Shown: positions 8,714-18,516, counted from the stretch's first letter. The stretch: DNA of 64,000 nucleotides from Gammaproteobacteria bacterium (GCA_021773355.1 JAJFKE010000035.1:1-64000); one strand, 5' to 3'. Made by a program: numbers and translations. The notes: generated by a model not told the origin, from the letters alone.

Positions 8714-9145
8714 ATGGAAATCAAATTTGCCGACAGCGAAGAGCAACTCAGGATGGTCAGCCCAGTTCTCCTGCAACTGCGCCCCCAATACACCGAAGAG
8801 ACTTTGCTAAAGCAGATTCAGGAACAGCGAAAAAACGGTTATCTCGTGGCCTACGTCGAAGATGATAACAAGGTACTGTGTGTGGCAGGGTTCGTCATGG
8901 GTCAGAAACTAGCTTGGCAGAAACATATTTATATAGACGATTTAGTCACCAATGAGGCTCATCGCTCTGCCGGTGCCGGAAAATTTATTATCAATTGGTT
9001 CAAAAAATTCGCTGTAGAAAATGGTTGTCAACAACTGCACCTGGATTCTGGCGTACAACGATTCGCTGCCCACAAATTTTACTTACGAGAAGGTTTTAAT
9101 ATACGCAGTCATCACTTCAGCATTGTCGAGCTCAATGATAATTAG
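8714..9145 (+). CDS. GNAT family N-acetyltransferase
   Basis: This is a single-domain acetyltransferase of 143 residues. The acetyl-CoA-binding region is IYIDDLVTNEAHRSAGAGKFI, close to the Q/RxxGxG/A consensus (RSAGAG). The distal motif is QLHLDSGVQRFAAHKFYLREGF, typical of small GNATs. It overlaps the following GNAT gene by 11 nt, so the two are probably co-translated. The acceptor substrate cannot be inferred. Confidence 0.88.
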   Translation: MEIKFADSEEQLRMVSPVLLQLRPQYTEETLLKQIQEQRKNGYLVAYVEDDNKVLCVAGFVMGQKLAWQKHIYIDDLVTNEAHRSAGAGKFIINWFKKFAVENGCQQLHLDSGVQRFAAHKFYLREGFNIRSHHFSIVELNDN

Positions 9146-9638
9146 GCCCGAGATAGCTGCGGATTTCACGGCAGTGGAAGCAGTAAACATTGCTGCATTT
9201 CCGACAGATGCAGAAAGCCGCCTTGTGAATCAGCTAAGAGATCGAGCTAATCCGCTGATATCACTGGTGGCTGAACATCAGGGCTGTATAGTTGGCCATA
9301 TTCTATTCTCGCCAATCAGTCTCAGCTCAGACTCCTCACTTCTACTCATGGGGCTAGCACCGATGGCGGTACTTCCCGATTACCAAAGACAAGGCATCGG
9401 ATCAGTTTTGGTAGAAGAAGGCCTCGCACAATGCCGCAGAGAAAAAGTGGGAGCGGTTGCCGTTCTCGGACACCCGGAGTTCTATCCTAAATTTGGTTTT
9501 CAAAAATCCACATCATTTAAAATTCGATCCGAATACGATGTCCCCGCCGAAGTGTTTATGCTGAAGGAACTAGAACCAGATTATCTAGCTAATGCCAATG
9601 GAACAATTTTTTACCACGAAGAATTCAACAGCCTGTAA
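9135..9638 (+). CDS. GNAT family N-acetyltransferase, YhbS-like
   Basis: The start is set at ATG 9135 (MIIRPEIAADFTAVEA), inside the end of the previous GNAT gene (11-nt overlap). Earlier in-frame codons would read through the neighbouring gene in another frame. The acetyl-CoA motif is MAVLPDYQRQGIGSVLV, and VLGHPEFYPKFGFQ is the hallmark of the YhbS-type branch. Length (167 residues) and motif order are normal. The substrate is unknown. Tandem unrelated GNATs in one transcript are common and do not by themselves point to a pathway. Confidence 0.88.
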   Translation: MIIRPEIAADFTAVEAVNIAAFPTDAESRLVNQLRDRANPLISLVAEHQGCIVGHILFSPISLSSDSSLLLMGLAPMAVLPDYQRQGIGSVLVEEGLAQCRREKVGAVAVLGHPEFYPKFGFQKSTSFKIRSEYDVPAEVFMLKELEPDYLANANGTIFYHEEFNSL

Positions 9639-9762
9639 CAAACCTGTACCTTTTGGTGGAACAGCAACCTTTCCCGATATTGAGCTTTTGAGCTTGCTGA
9701 CATAGAGTAAGCATAATGATTACGGTGCCCTATGCCAGGCAGCAATACAATGGAGAGTTAGT

Positions 9763-11346
9763 GTGATATTCAAAAGCAAGCAAGCCGACATAGTAATTCC
9801 AGATACAGACCTTTGCTCGGTTGTTTTAACTCGAGTCAAGAAGCTGGGAGACAAGCCGGCTCTGGTGGATGGGCCCAGTGGACGAACCCTCAGTTATAAT
9901 CAGCTTGCGTTGCAAATTAACAAACTGGCCTGCGGTTTGCACCAACTTGGATTCAAAAAAGGGGATGTATTTGCCACCTTCATTCCCAATGTTCCCGAAT
10001 ACGCTGTAGCCTTCCTCGGCGTCGCAGCTGTAGGCGGCGTCAACACCACCGTAAATTCACTCTACTCTAGTAGCGATCTAATACATCAATTCAATGATTC
10101 GGGTGCGCGCTTCTTACTTACCATCCCCGAGTTTTTAGACCGCGCCCTACCCGCCGCACAAGAAACCGGCATAGAAAAGATATTTGTATTGGGAGACGCC
10201 AGTGGCATCGAAGGGGTGAGCGCATTCTCAGAGCTCTTGGATAACGAGGGAAATGCGCCGGAGGTGTCCATCAATCCAAAAACTGATTTAGTTGCACTCC
10301 CCTATTCCAGTGGGACAACTGGCTTGTCGAAAGGGGTGATGCTGACCCACGAAAATTTAATTTCAAACATGGTGCTGTCTTGCCAACCAAATCCTGTGGA
10401 TGAGAATGACAGCATGATTGCTGTGCTTCCCTTCTTTCATATATACGGCATGGTGCTAATACTAAACTTGGCAATTTATCGAGGCGCCACTCTGGTTACT
10501 ATGCCAAGATTCGAAATCGACCAGTTTTTAAAGATTGTTCAAGATTACAAAATAAGCTGTCTAAATCTGGTTCCTCCTATCGTACTCGCCTTGGCCAAAC
10601 ATCCTGCGGTAGACAACTATGATCTTTCCAGTGTCAGAGTAATTGGATGTGGAGCGGCCCCTCTGGGGGAGGAGTTGGAAAAAGCCTGCTCCTCCAGATT
10701 AGCTTGCAATATCTATCAAGGTTATGGACTAACCGAAGTATCCGGTGCGTCCCATGTTAATCCTGCATCAAATTCTGAAGGTAAAACAGGTTCAGTCGGG
10801 CCTGTATTAGCAAACACTCTTGCAAAAATCATCGATACTGAAACCGGTGCTGAACTGGGACCCAACGAAAGAGGTGAGGTATTGATCTACGGACCTCATG
10901 TGATGACTGGATACCTGAACAATGATGAAGCCACAGCTCACACCATAGATTCCCAGGGGTGGTTTCATTCTGGCGACATTGGTTACGCAGACGAAGATGG
11001 TTATTTTTACATAGTAGATAGAGTCAAAGAACTCATTAAATACAAGGGTTACCAGGTTGCACCAGCGGAATTAGAGGCGTTACTACTTAGTCACGAATCC
11101 ATCGCCGATGCCGCCGTAATCCCAAGCCCGGACGAAGAAGCGGGAGAAATCCCCAAGGCATTTGTCGTGCTAAAAGAAGAGATTAGCCCACAACAAATAA
11201 TGCAATGGGTCGCAGAGAGGGTCGCACCCCACAAAAAAATTCGCTTATTGGACATCGTCGCCGAAATACCAAAGGCTGCCTCCGGCAAAATACTAAGACG
11301 AGTCCTGGTTGAACAGGAAAGAGAACGGCTGGCTGACAAAAGCTAA
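9763..11346 (+). CDS. AMP-binding enzyme, 4-coumarate-CoA-ligase-like acyl-CoA synthetase
   Basis: This 527-residue ANL-superfamily ligase activates a carboxylic acid with ATP and CoA. The P-loop YSSGTTGLSKGVMLTHENL (residues 181-199) is intact. YQGYGLTEVSGASH (A5), WFHSGDIGY (A7), DRVKELIKYKGYQVAP (A8) and PKAASGKILRR (A10, catalytic Lys) follow in order. The pattern resembles 4-coumarate-CoA ligase and luciferase-like enzymes rather than long-chain fatty acyl-CoA synthetases. The start is GTG 9763 with GGAGA at 9752-9756. It stands alone before rimO. The substrate is probably an aromatic or medium-chain acid, but that is inference. Confidence 0.9.
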   Translation: MIFKSKQADIVIPDTDLCSVVLTRVKKLGDKPALVDGPSGRTLSYNQLALQINKLACGLHQLGFKKGDVFATFIPNVPEYAVAFLGVAAVGGVNTTVNSLYSSSDLIHQFNDSGARFLLTIPEFLDRALPAAQETGIEKIFVLGDASGIEGVSAFSELLDNEGNAPEVSINPKTDLVALPYSSGTTGLSKGVMLTHENLISNMVLSCQPNPVDENDSMIAVLPFFHIYGMVLILNLAIYRGATLVTMPRFEIDQFLKIVQDYKISCLNLVPPIVLALAKHPAVDNYDLSSVRVIGCGAAPLGEELEKACSSRLACNIYQGYGLTEVSGASHVNPASNSEGKTGSVGPVLANTLAKIIDTETGAELGPNERGEVLIYGPHVMTGYLNNDEATAHTIDSQGWFHSGDIGYADEDGYFYIVDRVKELIKYKGYQVAPAELEALLLSHESIADAAVIPSPDEEAGEIPKAFVVLKEEISPQQIMQWVAERVAPHKKIRLLDIVAEIPKAASGKILRRVLVEQERERLADKS

Positions 11347-11433
11347 TACTGCCCAAATAAGACCAAGGGCAATGCCAATTCTCGGCCGGAATAGCTATAA
11401 TCGCGCAGCCTTCAATCACACAGGTCCACATCA

Positions 11434-12756
11434 ATGTCATCCAACAATAAAGTTGGCTTCGTTTCTCTTGGTTGCCCTAAAGCACTAGTAGACTCTGAAC
11501 GCATACTCACGCAATTGCGAATAGACGGTTACGACATCGTACCCAGCTATGATGAAGCCGATATAGTGGTGGTAAATACCTGTGGCTTTATAGACAGCGC
11601 CAAGCAGGAATCGCTGGATGCTATTGGTGAGGCAATATCCGAGAATGGCAGAGTGTTGGTCACCGGCTGCATGGGCGCAAAGCAGGAATCTATTACCAAT
11701 ACCCACCCTAAGGTATTAGGCGTGACTGGACCCGCTGCATACGAACAGGTGGTCAACCAAGTTCACCATTTCTTACCCCAAACAGAGACTCATGACCCCT
11801 TTATTGATCTGGTTCCGGCGCACGGGATTAAGCTTACGCCCAGGCACTATGCCTATTTAAAAATATCGGAAGGTTGTAATCACCGTTGCAGCTTCTGCAT
11901 TATTCCCTCTATGCGCGGCGACTTGGTAAGCCGTCCTGTTGGTGAAGTACTGGATGAAGCGGAACGGCTTGCTAATGCCGGCGTGAAGGAATTACTGGTT
12001 ATCTCTCAAGATACCAGCGCCTATGGCGTGGACACAAAATACAAGACTGGCTTCTGGCAGGGGCAGCCGGTCAAGGCTAGTATGCAGGGACTCTGCGAGG
12101 CACTAGCGCAGCTTGGCATCTGGGTTCGACTGCATTATGTTTACCCTTACCCCCATGTAGACAAAATCATTCCATTGATGAGGGATGGTCTGATACTGCC
12201 CTATCTGGATATCCCGTTTCAACATGCCAGTCTGAAAGTACTAAAGGCCATGAAAAGGCCTGCCGCTACAGAAATGACACTGGACAGGATTCAGAACTGG
12301 CGCAAGCTATGCCCAGAATTGACCTTACGAAGCACGTTCATTGTGGGCTTTCCTGGAGAGACCGACGAGGACTTCGATGAGCTGTTGCAATTTTTACACA
12401 GCGCTCAATTGGATAGAGTCGGTTGTTTTCAATACTCCCCGGTAGACGGCGCCAAGGCCAATGAATTGGAAAATCCGGTGCCTGATGAGCTAAAACAGGA
12501 GCGCTGGGAACGATTTATGGCGACCCAGCAGGAAATAAGCGCGAAAAGACTGCAGGATAAAATTGGTCAAGCAATTGAGGTGATAATTGATGAGGTCGGC
12601 GAGGAAAAAATCATCGGCCGCTCTGCCGCGGACGCACCGGAAATAGATGGTAATGTGTTCATTGAGCCCAATTCATCTGTTTCCGAGGGTGATTTTGTGA
12701 AGGTGAAAATTCAGGACGCGGACGAATATGATCTCTACGCGGTAGTGGCCGAATAA
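11434..12756 (+). CDS. rimO: Ribosomal protein uS12 methylthiotransferase RimO
   Basis: This radical-SAM enzyme adds a methylthio group to an aspartate of ribosomal protein S12. Its 440 residues match the family. The N-terminal UPF0004 domain has its three cluster cysteines (Cys14 in [12 protein letters not shown], Cys50 in NTCGFIDSA, Cys79 in TGCMGA). The radical-SAM motif CNHRCSFC (Cys148, 152, 155) follows, and a C-terminal TRAM domain ends the protein. [13 protein letters not shown] distinguishes RimO from MiaB. It is a single-gene unit beginning 87 bp after the acyl-CoA synthetase. Confidence 0.97.
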   Translation: MSSNNKVGFVSLGCPKALVDSERILTQLRIDGYDIVPSYDEADIVVVNTCGFIDSAKQESLDAIGEAISENGRVLVTGCMGAKQESITNTHPKVLGVTGPAAYEQVVNQVHHFLPQTETHDPFIDLVPAHGIKLTPRHYAYLKISEGCNHRCSFCIIPSMRGDLVSRPVGEVLDEAERLANAGVKELLVISQDTSAYGVDTKYKTGFWQGQPVKASMQGLCEALAQLGIWVRLHYVYPYPHVDKIIPLMRDGLILPYLDIPFQHASLKVLKAMKRPAATEMTLDRIQNWRKLCPELTLRSTFIVGFPGETDEDFDELLQFLHSAQLDRVGCFQYSPVDGAKANELENPVPDELKQERWERFMATQQEISAKRLQDKIGQAIEVIIDEVGEEKIIGRSAADAPEIDGNVFIEPNSSVSEGDFVKVKIQDADEYDLYAVVAE

Positions 12757-12789
12757 GGGCTCAACCGACCAGCAATGACAGATCAAACC

Positions 12790-13797
12790 CTATTGATAAT
12801 CGATAGTCTTCCAAAGCAGCAGAGGCGAATACGCTATTCCGTCCGGTGATGCACCCACAGCATAGTCCCCAAGTATTTTCCGAGTCTCAATATCTACAAC
12901 CAAGACTCGATTCTGTCCTGAAAGAGCAACAAATAAAATTCTGTCATCTGAATATAGGGTAACTCCCTGCGGCCGCGCACCCGGCAAGTCGATCTTGCCT
13001 GTCTCATTCCCTGTAAGCGGATCAAAGAATCTCAACTCCTCATTGCCTAAATCCGGTATTACCGCAAATTTCTCGTCCTCCGTAAGAAGTATTCGATAGG
13101 GCCAGGAGAAGCCCGACCACTGATTCAGAATTTCACCGCTATCCGCGTCGATTCGTGATACAAGCCCTTCGTCGTTGCTACCAACCCATACCTCGTTTCC
13201 TAGTTTATTGCTAGTAATCGCCTCCGGTCGATTCGGCACCGCAATTATTTTTTCAATCTGCCCACTCGCCACGTCAATGACTGAAACACTATTCGACGAA
13301 CCGTTGCTTGTATAAGCTCTGGAACCGTCTGCAGAAAGTGCGACCATATGAGATTCACTCTGGCCAGTATCGATGGCGCGCAATACTTTTCCTTCTTGAA
13401 AATCCACCACTAATAATCTCTGGCTAGACTCCGAAGTCACTAGAACCTGTTCCTGGCCAGGTAGAAATAGAATGCCGTGCGGGCTTGGGTATTGACGAAG
13501 GTCTATGGTTCTGGCCACACTAAGTTCTTCCACATCAAACACAGTTAAGCTGTTGCCACCGCTGTAATCCGTACCTATCGCCCATCGGCCATCATCACTG
13601 GCAACTAATTCGTGCGGTCCTCTGCCGGTGGCTAAGGTCGCCAGGTTTTCTCCTGATCCTAGATCGACAAAGCTGGCATTGTGTCCGCTTTTATTCAGCA
13701 CTATCAAAGTGCCACGCAAATCCGCAGGTATTTGCGCCTGTGCTTGGGATAGCAGCAATATAGTCAGTATGGAAAACAGCCTAGCAATATTTGTCAT
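12790..13797 (-). CDS. Exported YVTN/YncE-like beta-propeller protein
   Basis: This secreted protein of 335 residues has a signal peptide ending in SQAQAQ (about residue 22). It is then made of repeated propeller blades of roughly 40 residues with the pattern V-D-x-(x)-G-x-x-x-x-T-I-x-x-G-x-x-P-H/E (for example VSVIDVASGQIEKIIAVPNR and LRFFDPLTGNETGKIDL). Such seven-bladed propellers occur in YncE and in electron-transfer or surface-binding proteins. No catalytic residues were identified. The gene converges on rimO (33-bp gap). Confidence 0.82.
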   Translation of the reverse strand: MTNIARLFSILTILLLSQAQAQIPADLRGTLIVLNKSGHNASFVDLGSGENLATLATGRGPHELVASDDGRWAIGTDYSGGNSLTVFDVEELSVARTIDLRQYPSPHGILFLPGQEQVLVTSESSQRLLVVDFQEGKVLRAIDTGQSESHMVALSADGSRAYTSNGSSNSVSVIDVASGQIEKIIAVPNRPEAITSNKLGNEVWVGSNDEGLVSRIDADSGEILNQWSGFSWPYRILLTEDEKFAVIPDLGNEELRFFDPLTGNETGKIDLPGARPQGVTLYSDDRILFVALSGQNRVLVVDIETRKILGDYAVGASPDGIAYSPLLLWKTIDYQ

Positions 13798-14020
13798 AGT
13801 CCCATTTAGCCTCGTTCTTCGTAGCAGAGTACCTGATCTCGCAACCCGACTGGGCGAAACTGGTATCTAACAGCCTTTCATTCTAGGGGCATTCACCACT
13901 AAATGAGACCACCATATGGCATATTTGTTCATTTTTGTGACCACGGTTAAAATTCTTGAAAGAAAGAAGGGTATTCGCTCGTAAACCGTAGAAATATGAG
14001 AACATTGATCCGATTCCACT

Positions 14021-14055
14021 AGAATTGCCGGCGCCATTTATTTTGCGGTAATTCT
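14021..14055 (+). promoter_or_regulatory. Inverted repeat upstream of the YHYH gene
   Basis: AGAATTGCCG (14021-14030) and CGGTAATTCT (14046-14055) form a 10-bp inverted repeat with one mismatch and a 15-nt spacer, ending 26 bp before the start codon at 14082. It could be an operator or a 5' leader hairpin. Nothing shows which. Confidence 0.4.
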
Positions 14056-14081
14056 AAAGATCACCCGATGAGGAAATTTCT

Positions 14082-15242
14082 ATGCAAGTACTAAAACCGA
14101 TCAGCTACTGCCTGGCACTAGCTTGTTCTTCAATCACGAACGCAGACACATTGGACAACGCAAAGGCCTTGTTTGATTTCGCCGAGGCGGCCTACCCGGA
14201 ATTATTGAGCCCAGCGGCACCTCCGATTCAGGAAATCCAGGGATTCTATGTACGCCAGTACACAGACACCGGTATTTATCTGGGTGTACAGGGTGATAAT
14301 GTTTATGCCGTAGGTGGCAGTGTAGGCCCTGATTTGGTTTCTGTTGGCAAGATTGGCAGCTTAATCACTATCAGTGACTCAGACATCACCGACTTGTTGC
14401 TAACTAACCGCAGGGAGGAATGTAGCTACTATGCAGAGAATCGTTTTTCTAATGTCAACGATATTCAACGCAGCATGCAGTTCTCGGGAAGTTTGAGCAT
14501 AACCGTAGAAGGAGACGAATGCGTATTCGTCAGTAATAGCATCCCGAATCATGACTTCAACGACGCCACTGGCGCCTTCGCCACTCCAGTCAGCGCCGTC
14601 AGCGCAGAATTTAGAACCCCAACAGCGCCAGTCTTTGCCGCAACTTCAACGGCAATTTCATTAGAGACCGACAATGCTGTTTTACTCAACGGCGTTAAGG
14701 TTGATTTACTCGCCGCCGGTTGCTTTGGCGTAGGCGATGGAAATATCGGCTGCAACGATATCAATCAGCCTTGGCGTTATGATCCTATGAGCCCTTTAAC
14801 CATGTTCGGTACCGATGCCCATAATGCCCATCCCCAGCCGGATGGTACTTACCACTATCATGGCAATCCCAAGGCTTTGTTTGATCAAAATGCACTGGCC
14901 GAGTCGCCAGTAATTGGCTTTGCCGCAGATGGCTTTCCCATCTTCGGTAGCTATATTGATGATGGCGGACAAATACGTACAGCCACCAGCAGCTTTCGGT
15001 TACGCAGCGGCAATCGCCCTACCGGCGCGGATGATCCCGGCGGCAGCTACGACGGCACTTTCGTGGATGACTACGAATATGTAGCAGGCAGTGGCGATCT
15101 TGACGAATGCAATGGCATGATGAGAAACGGCTCTTACGGCTACTATGTAGTGGATCAATATCCCTGGGTCTTAGTCTGCTACAAAGGCACGCCCGATGCA
15201 TCCTTTAATAAGGCTGGTGGTGGTGGACCTCCGCCTGGCTAA
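14082..15242 (+). CDS. Exported YHYH domain protein
   Basis: This 386-residue secreted protein has a signal peptide (about residues 1-21, ending TNADT). An N-terminal module of about 70 residues (LFDFAEAAYPELL, then GFYVRQYTDTGIYLGVQGDNVY) resembles lipid/ligand-binding repeats often fused to secreted proteins. The C-terminal half is the YHYH domain: GTDAHNAHPQPDGTYHYH (residues 243-260, eponymous motif) followed by VIGFAADGFPIFGSY. The histidines suggest metal binding, but the family has no proven activity. A glycine/proline tail ends the protein. It is a single-gene unit with a strong terminator 30 bp downstream. Confidence 0.87.
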   Translation: MQVLKPISYCLALACSSITNADTLDNAKALFDFAEAAYPELLSPAAPPIQEIQGFYVRQYTDTGIYLGVQGDNVYAVGGSVGPDLVSVGKIGSLITISDSDITDLLLTNRREECSYYAENRFSNVNDIQRSMQFSGSLSITVEGDECVFVSNSIPNHDFNDATGAFATPVSAVSAEFRTPTAPVFAATSTAISLETDNAVLLNGVKVDLLAAGCFGVGDGNIGCNDINQPWRYDPMSPLTMFGTDAHNAHPQPDGTYHYHGNPKALFDQNALAESPVIGFAADGFPIFGSYIDDGGQIRTATSSFRLRSGNRPTGADDPGGSYDGTFVDDYEYVAGSGDLDECNGMMRNGSYGYYVVDQYPWVLVCYKGTPDASFNKAGGGGPPPG

Positions 15243-15272
15243 AAATTAGATAGACGAATTCCAGGGCGGAAG

Positions 15273-15302
15273 GGCGGAAGATCGACAGATCTTCCGCCTT
15301 TT
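15273..15302 (+). terminator. Rho-independent terminator of the YHYH gene
   Basis: There is an 11-bp perfect stem, GGCGGAAGATC (15273-15283) and GATCTTCCGCC (15288-15298), with loop GACA, followed by TTTT and a further T-rich stretch to 15310. It lies 30 bp after the YHYH stop codon on the same strand. Confidence 0.9.
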
Positions 15303-15333
15303 CACTTTTTGCAAAACCTGTTGACGTCCGGAG

Positions 15334-15720
15334 TTAGAGTATTGCTTGGCAGGCGATCATAATAAACACCATCGCTATAGCGAAACCACCCTCCGTAAGT
15401 GCAGCATAACGACTGTTCGCCGCAAACAGGCAAGCAGCGATTAACAATACACTCACCGTCACAGCAATCAGTACGGCCATGAGCAAAGCTTCATTGGCAG
15501 CGGTAATCCCGATCAGCCATGCTAATAAAAAGGTACCAATAAACTGCAACACCAAAGTCGGAACGGGTTGAGTTGCACCAGTTCCCATCTCGACTCCCAC
15601 ACCGGCGGCCCATTTTTCACCAAACATCATTTTCGAATACCACAGACCGCCCAGCATAAAGCTGACCACCGTACCCGCGGCTACCGCCAACCAATTAACA
15701 CCCATCGTTAGCTCATCCAT
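15334..15720 (-). CDS. DUF1761 family membrane protein
   Basis: This 128-residue protein has four predicted membrane helices. The N-terminus MGVNWLAVAAGTVVSFMLGGLWYSKMMFGEKW is the DUF1761 signature: a first helix followed by GxxWYS and an FGxxW segment. No function is established for the family. It is convergent with the YHYH gene and faces the palindromic repeat element upstream. Confidence 0.83.
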   Translation of the reverse strand: MDELTMGVNWLAVAAGTVVSFMLGGLWYSKMMFGEKWAAGVGVEMGTGATQPVPTLVLQFIGTFLLAWLIGITAANEALLMAVLIAVTVSVLLIAACLFAANSRYAALTEGGFAIAMVFIMIACQAIL

Positions 15721-15840
15721 TCTTCCTGTCTCCCGCTATTCTTGTTCTATTAAAATTGAAAAAATCAAAAACAGATCGCCTCTTATCTTCCCGTTATCAA
15801 ATGGCATGGTCAATACAGGCAGTCAGTATTCCAACTAGAA

Positions 15841-16092
15841 ACCCTGTGATTAACTCTAAACTGCCTCTGGCTTTTGGCTTGTTCCGAGGTTGAGACGTCT
15901 CTTTGAAAGCATGCGTCGGCCTGTCGAGAAGAGGCAACGAAAAGATCGGGGCAAGCTGGTGCCCCGAAGGGCACGGCCTGAAGCGCCCATCTTCGTCGTT
16001 GCCGTTGTTGCTAAGGGAGTGACCATTAGCGGCAAACGGCGTCTAGAATCTGTACGCTTCAGGTCACGCAAATTTGGAGTTAATCAGAGGGT
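15841..16092. repeat. About 250-bp palindromic repeat element with terminal inverted repeats (MITE-like)
   Basis: The ends are imperfect 20-bp inverted repeats: ACCCTGTGATTAACTCTAAA (15841-15860) and TTTGGAGTTAATCAGAGGGT (16073-16092), 18 of 20 positions complementary. Inside, GGCAACGA (15933-15940) pairs with TCGTTGCC (16005-16012), flanking a GGGGCAAGCTGGTGCCCC hairpin. A second arm pairs GCCGTT with AACGGC near 16011 and 16035. The interior is richer in G and C than the flanks and is nearly stop-free on both strands (15890-16129 plus, 15856-16071 minus), which is expected of a palindrome, not of a gene. CTAGA occurs just outside both ends (15835-15839, 16095-16099) but not at exact target-duplication spacing. 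Confidence 0.7.
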
Positions 16093-16189
16093 CCCTAGAG
16101 ACCTAGCCGTACTGCCTAAAAAAAAGTAATCTAGGCATCCGAACCGATCTCTTTTACAAAACAGATTTAGCACTCTAGGGATACACCAT

Positions 16190-17794
16190 ATGTCTTCTAT
16201 TCGCCTCCTGATCACCTTACTGTTGTCTGTGTTTTCTGCGGCTGCGCTCGCTCAGCCATCCACTAACAGCCAATTCACTGGGCTTAAAGCAGAAATGGCC
16301 CGCAGCATTGAGTCTAAGGCCAAGCTGACGCAAGAAATCGTCGATACCCTGTTTTCCTTTTCCGAACTAGGCTTTCAGGAATTTGAAACACAACGGTATT
16401 TAACCAATTTACTTGCCGCTAACGGGTTTGACATCGAGCTGGGCGTTGCCAATATACCTTCCTCATGGTGGGCGAGCTGGGGAAGTGGCGAACCCGTAAT
16501 TGCATTGGGCTCTGACGTGGACGGCATTCCTCGTGCTTCACAAATGCCAGGAGTCGCCTATCGACAGCCGATAATCGAGGGGGCTCCCGGACACGGTGAA
16601 GGACATAACTCGGGCCAAGCAGTAAATATTATTGCGGCCTTGGCGGTCAAAGAAATTATGCAGCGCGAGAATCTTCCTGGCACCCTGGTGCTGTGGCCAG
16701 GTATCGCCGAAGAATTGCTGGCCACCAAGGCCTGGTATGCACGAGACGGCCTGTTTGAAGAAGTTAATGCCGTGCTATTTACCCACGTATCCAATAATTT
16801 AAATGTCAGCTGGGGTGACGCGACGGGCACCGGCCTGGTATCCGTCGAATATCTGTTCGATGGCGTGGCAGCCCATGGCGCCGGTGACCCCTGGAAAGGT
16901 CGCAGTGCTCTGGATGCGGTTGAGCTGATGAATGTCGGCTGGAATTTTCGCCGCGAACACCTGCATCCTTTACAACGCTCACACTATGTTATTAGTAACG
17001 GCGGCGATCAACCCAATGTTGTACCTTCCTATGCCAGCGTTTGGTATTTCATTCGTGAGATTACAGCAGACAATATTCGGGAGAATTTCGAGACTCTACA
17101 GCGTGTAGCCGAAGGCGCAGCGATGATGACAGATACCAGTGTCAGCCGACGCATAGTTGGTGCGGCGTGGCCGCGTCACTTCAATAGACCTATCGCGCTG
17201 GCTATGGATGAAAATATCAAAGCGGTGGGACTGCCCACCTGGTCCGAAGATGACCAACGCTTTGCCAAAGCACTGCAGACTCTTATGGGCTCCGAAGATC
17301 CCCAAGGACTAGCGACCGAGCTGTCGGGTATTGGTGAACCTCGTGAAAATCCCGTATCTGGCGGTTCGGATGATATAGGCGATATCTCATGGAATGTTCC
17401 AACTGTCACCTTGCGTTATCCCTCTAATGTAAGAGGCTTACAAGGTCATCATTGGTCCAGCGCCATGGCCATGGCTACCCCTATTGCGCATAAGGGTGCA
17501 ACGGTAGGCGCCAAGGTGGTAGCTGCAACCATGCTTGATCTTATTCAGGATCCGTCTCTAGTTAGAGACGCCCAGAGCTACTTCGATGATATTCAAACTG
17601 CCGACGTACAATACGAACCCTTCATTGGTCCGGACGATGAACCGGCGATTGAAAAAAATGCCGAAATTATGGCCCAGTTCAAACCCTTACTCGAAGAGCT
17701 TTATTACGACCCAACAAGATTTGATACCTATCTTGATCAACTTGGGATCGAATATCCTCAGTTAGAGCCAAACCTAATACAACGAAGCCAATAA
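16190..17794 (+). CDS. Exported M20D amidohydrolase, AbgB-like
   Basis: This is a 534-residue zinc peptidase/amidohydrolase with a signal peptide ending ALAQP (about residue 21). It resembles subunit B of p-aminobenzoyl-glutamate hydrolase. LFSFSELGFQEFETQRYL is the typical M20D start, GSDVDGIPRAS and GHGEGHNSG carry metal ligands, and GIAEELLATKAWYARDG follows. A dimerisation insert includes YLFDGVAAHGAGDPWKGRSALDAV. Near the C-terminus GGSDDIGDISW and HHWSSAMAMATPIAHKG complete the metal site. Family members hydrolyse N-acyl or folate-catabolite amides; export is unusual, and the physiological substrate is unknown. Confidence 0.88.
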   Translation: MSSIRLLITLLLSVFSAAALAQPSTNSQFTGLKAEMARSIESKAKLTQEIVDTLFSFSELGFQEFETQRYLTNLLAANGFDIELGVANIPSSWWASWGSGEPVIALGSDVDGIPRASQMPGVAYRQPIIEGAPGHGEGHNSGQAVNIIAALAVKEIMQRENLPGTLVLWPGIAEELLATKAWYARDGLFEEVNAVLFTHVSNNLNVSWGDATGTGLVSVEYLFDGVAAHGAGDPWKGRSALDAVELMNVGWNFRREHLHPLQRSHYVISNGGDQPNVVPSYASVWYFIREITADNIRENFETLQRVAEGAAMMTDTSVSRRIVGAAWPRHFNRPIALAMDENIKAVGLPTWSEDDQRFAKALQTLMGSEDPQGLATELSGIGEPRENPVSGGSDDIGDISWNVPTVTLRYPSNVRGLQGHHWSSAMAMATPIAHKGATVGAKVVAATMLDLIQDPSLVRDAQSYFDDIQTADVQYEPFIGPDDEPAIEKNAEIMAQFKPLLEELYYDPTRFDTYLDQLGIEYPQLEPNLIQRSQ

Positions 17795-17868
17795 AGCTTA
17801 GGCGGCCGCTGGTTTTACTGAAATTTCAAACTATGAAGCAACAGGCCGCCTGGAACTTGAACTACGCC

Positions 17869-18516
17869 ATGTCCATCTCTCGACTACTAGCTGTTAGGTC
17901 AGCCCTTTTCTTCGCTGCCTTTTGTATCGCGCAATCGAATGCCGCCGAAGCAGAGCTCTTAACGACAACAGCCGTTATCGACAAAAATAAGGCAGTGGAC
18001 AACGCAGGCAATCCGCAGGCACAGGAGTTAACCGTACTCACAGACACCATCTCAGCAGAAGAAATCGATAGAGCCGTACTCAACCGACTTCTACAAGAAA
18101 TAGTTAATAGCCCAGACATTACCAAATCTCGGCTTGGAATTAACGATCAACAGCTGCAAGAAATTTTTATCACTGTTTCCAATGCCCGCGGTTTTATCAA
18201 TGACAGCGAGATGGCTAATGTTAGAGCGATGTGTAAGGCTTGGGACGCATCAATATTAAGCGGTGAGGCTCGCGTTAGTGAGGCGATGACCGCCTATAAG
18301 ACCCGCGAACAATTTACAAAAGATTTCATCTCAAAATACTATGGCATCGTGCTGTTTAATATCGAGTCTGTACTAGATGAAGCTGCCAGGCTCTCTTTTA
18401 CAAACTATATGAATGATAGACGCAGTAGAATGGCAAATTCAGGCGCCACGACTTGGGGTTCTCTCGTTCATAATATCAGCGCAGGCCTTGATACCATCGA
18501 ATTCCACTGTCGTTAA
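17869..18516 (+). CDS. Exported protein of unknown function
   Basis: I choose ATG 17869 because it gives a classical signal peptide (LLAVRSALFFAAFCIAQSNAAEA). An ATG at 17833 would add 12 residues ahead of it; neither has a clear ribosome binding site. The mature part is mostly helical and polar (TISAEEIDRAVLNRLLQEIV, TYKT-like repeats absent) with only two cysteines, one at Cys-Lys-Ala-Trp and one at the extreme C-terminus (FHCR), which could form a disulfide. I do not recognise the family. It follows the amidohydrolase by 74 bp and precedes the dienoyl-CoA isomerase-like gene by 38 bp. Confidence 0.65.
   Translation: MSISRLLAVRSALFFAAFCIAQSNAAEAELLTTTAVIDKNKAVDNAGNPQAQELTVLTDTISAEEIDRAVLNRLLQEIVNSPDITKSRLGINDQQLQEIFITVSNARGFINDSEMANVRAMCKAWDASILSGEARVSEAMTAYKTREQFTKDFISKYYGIVLFNIESVLDEAARLSFTNYMNDRRSRMANSGATTWGSLVHNISAGLDTIEFHCR

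Noticed and set aside
15835..16099. CTAGA on both sides of the palindromic element as a target-site duplication
   Set aside because: The spacing to the inverted repeats differs on the two sides (1 nt against 2 nt), so chance is likely.
15856..16129. Open frames of 71 and 79 codons on both strands inside the palindromic element
   Set aside because: Both are explained by a stop-poor palindrome; they are rich in Arg and lack motifs or ribosome binding sites.
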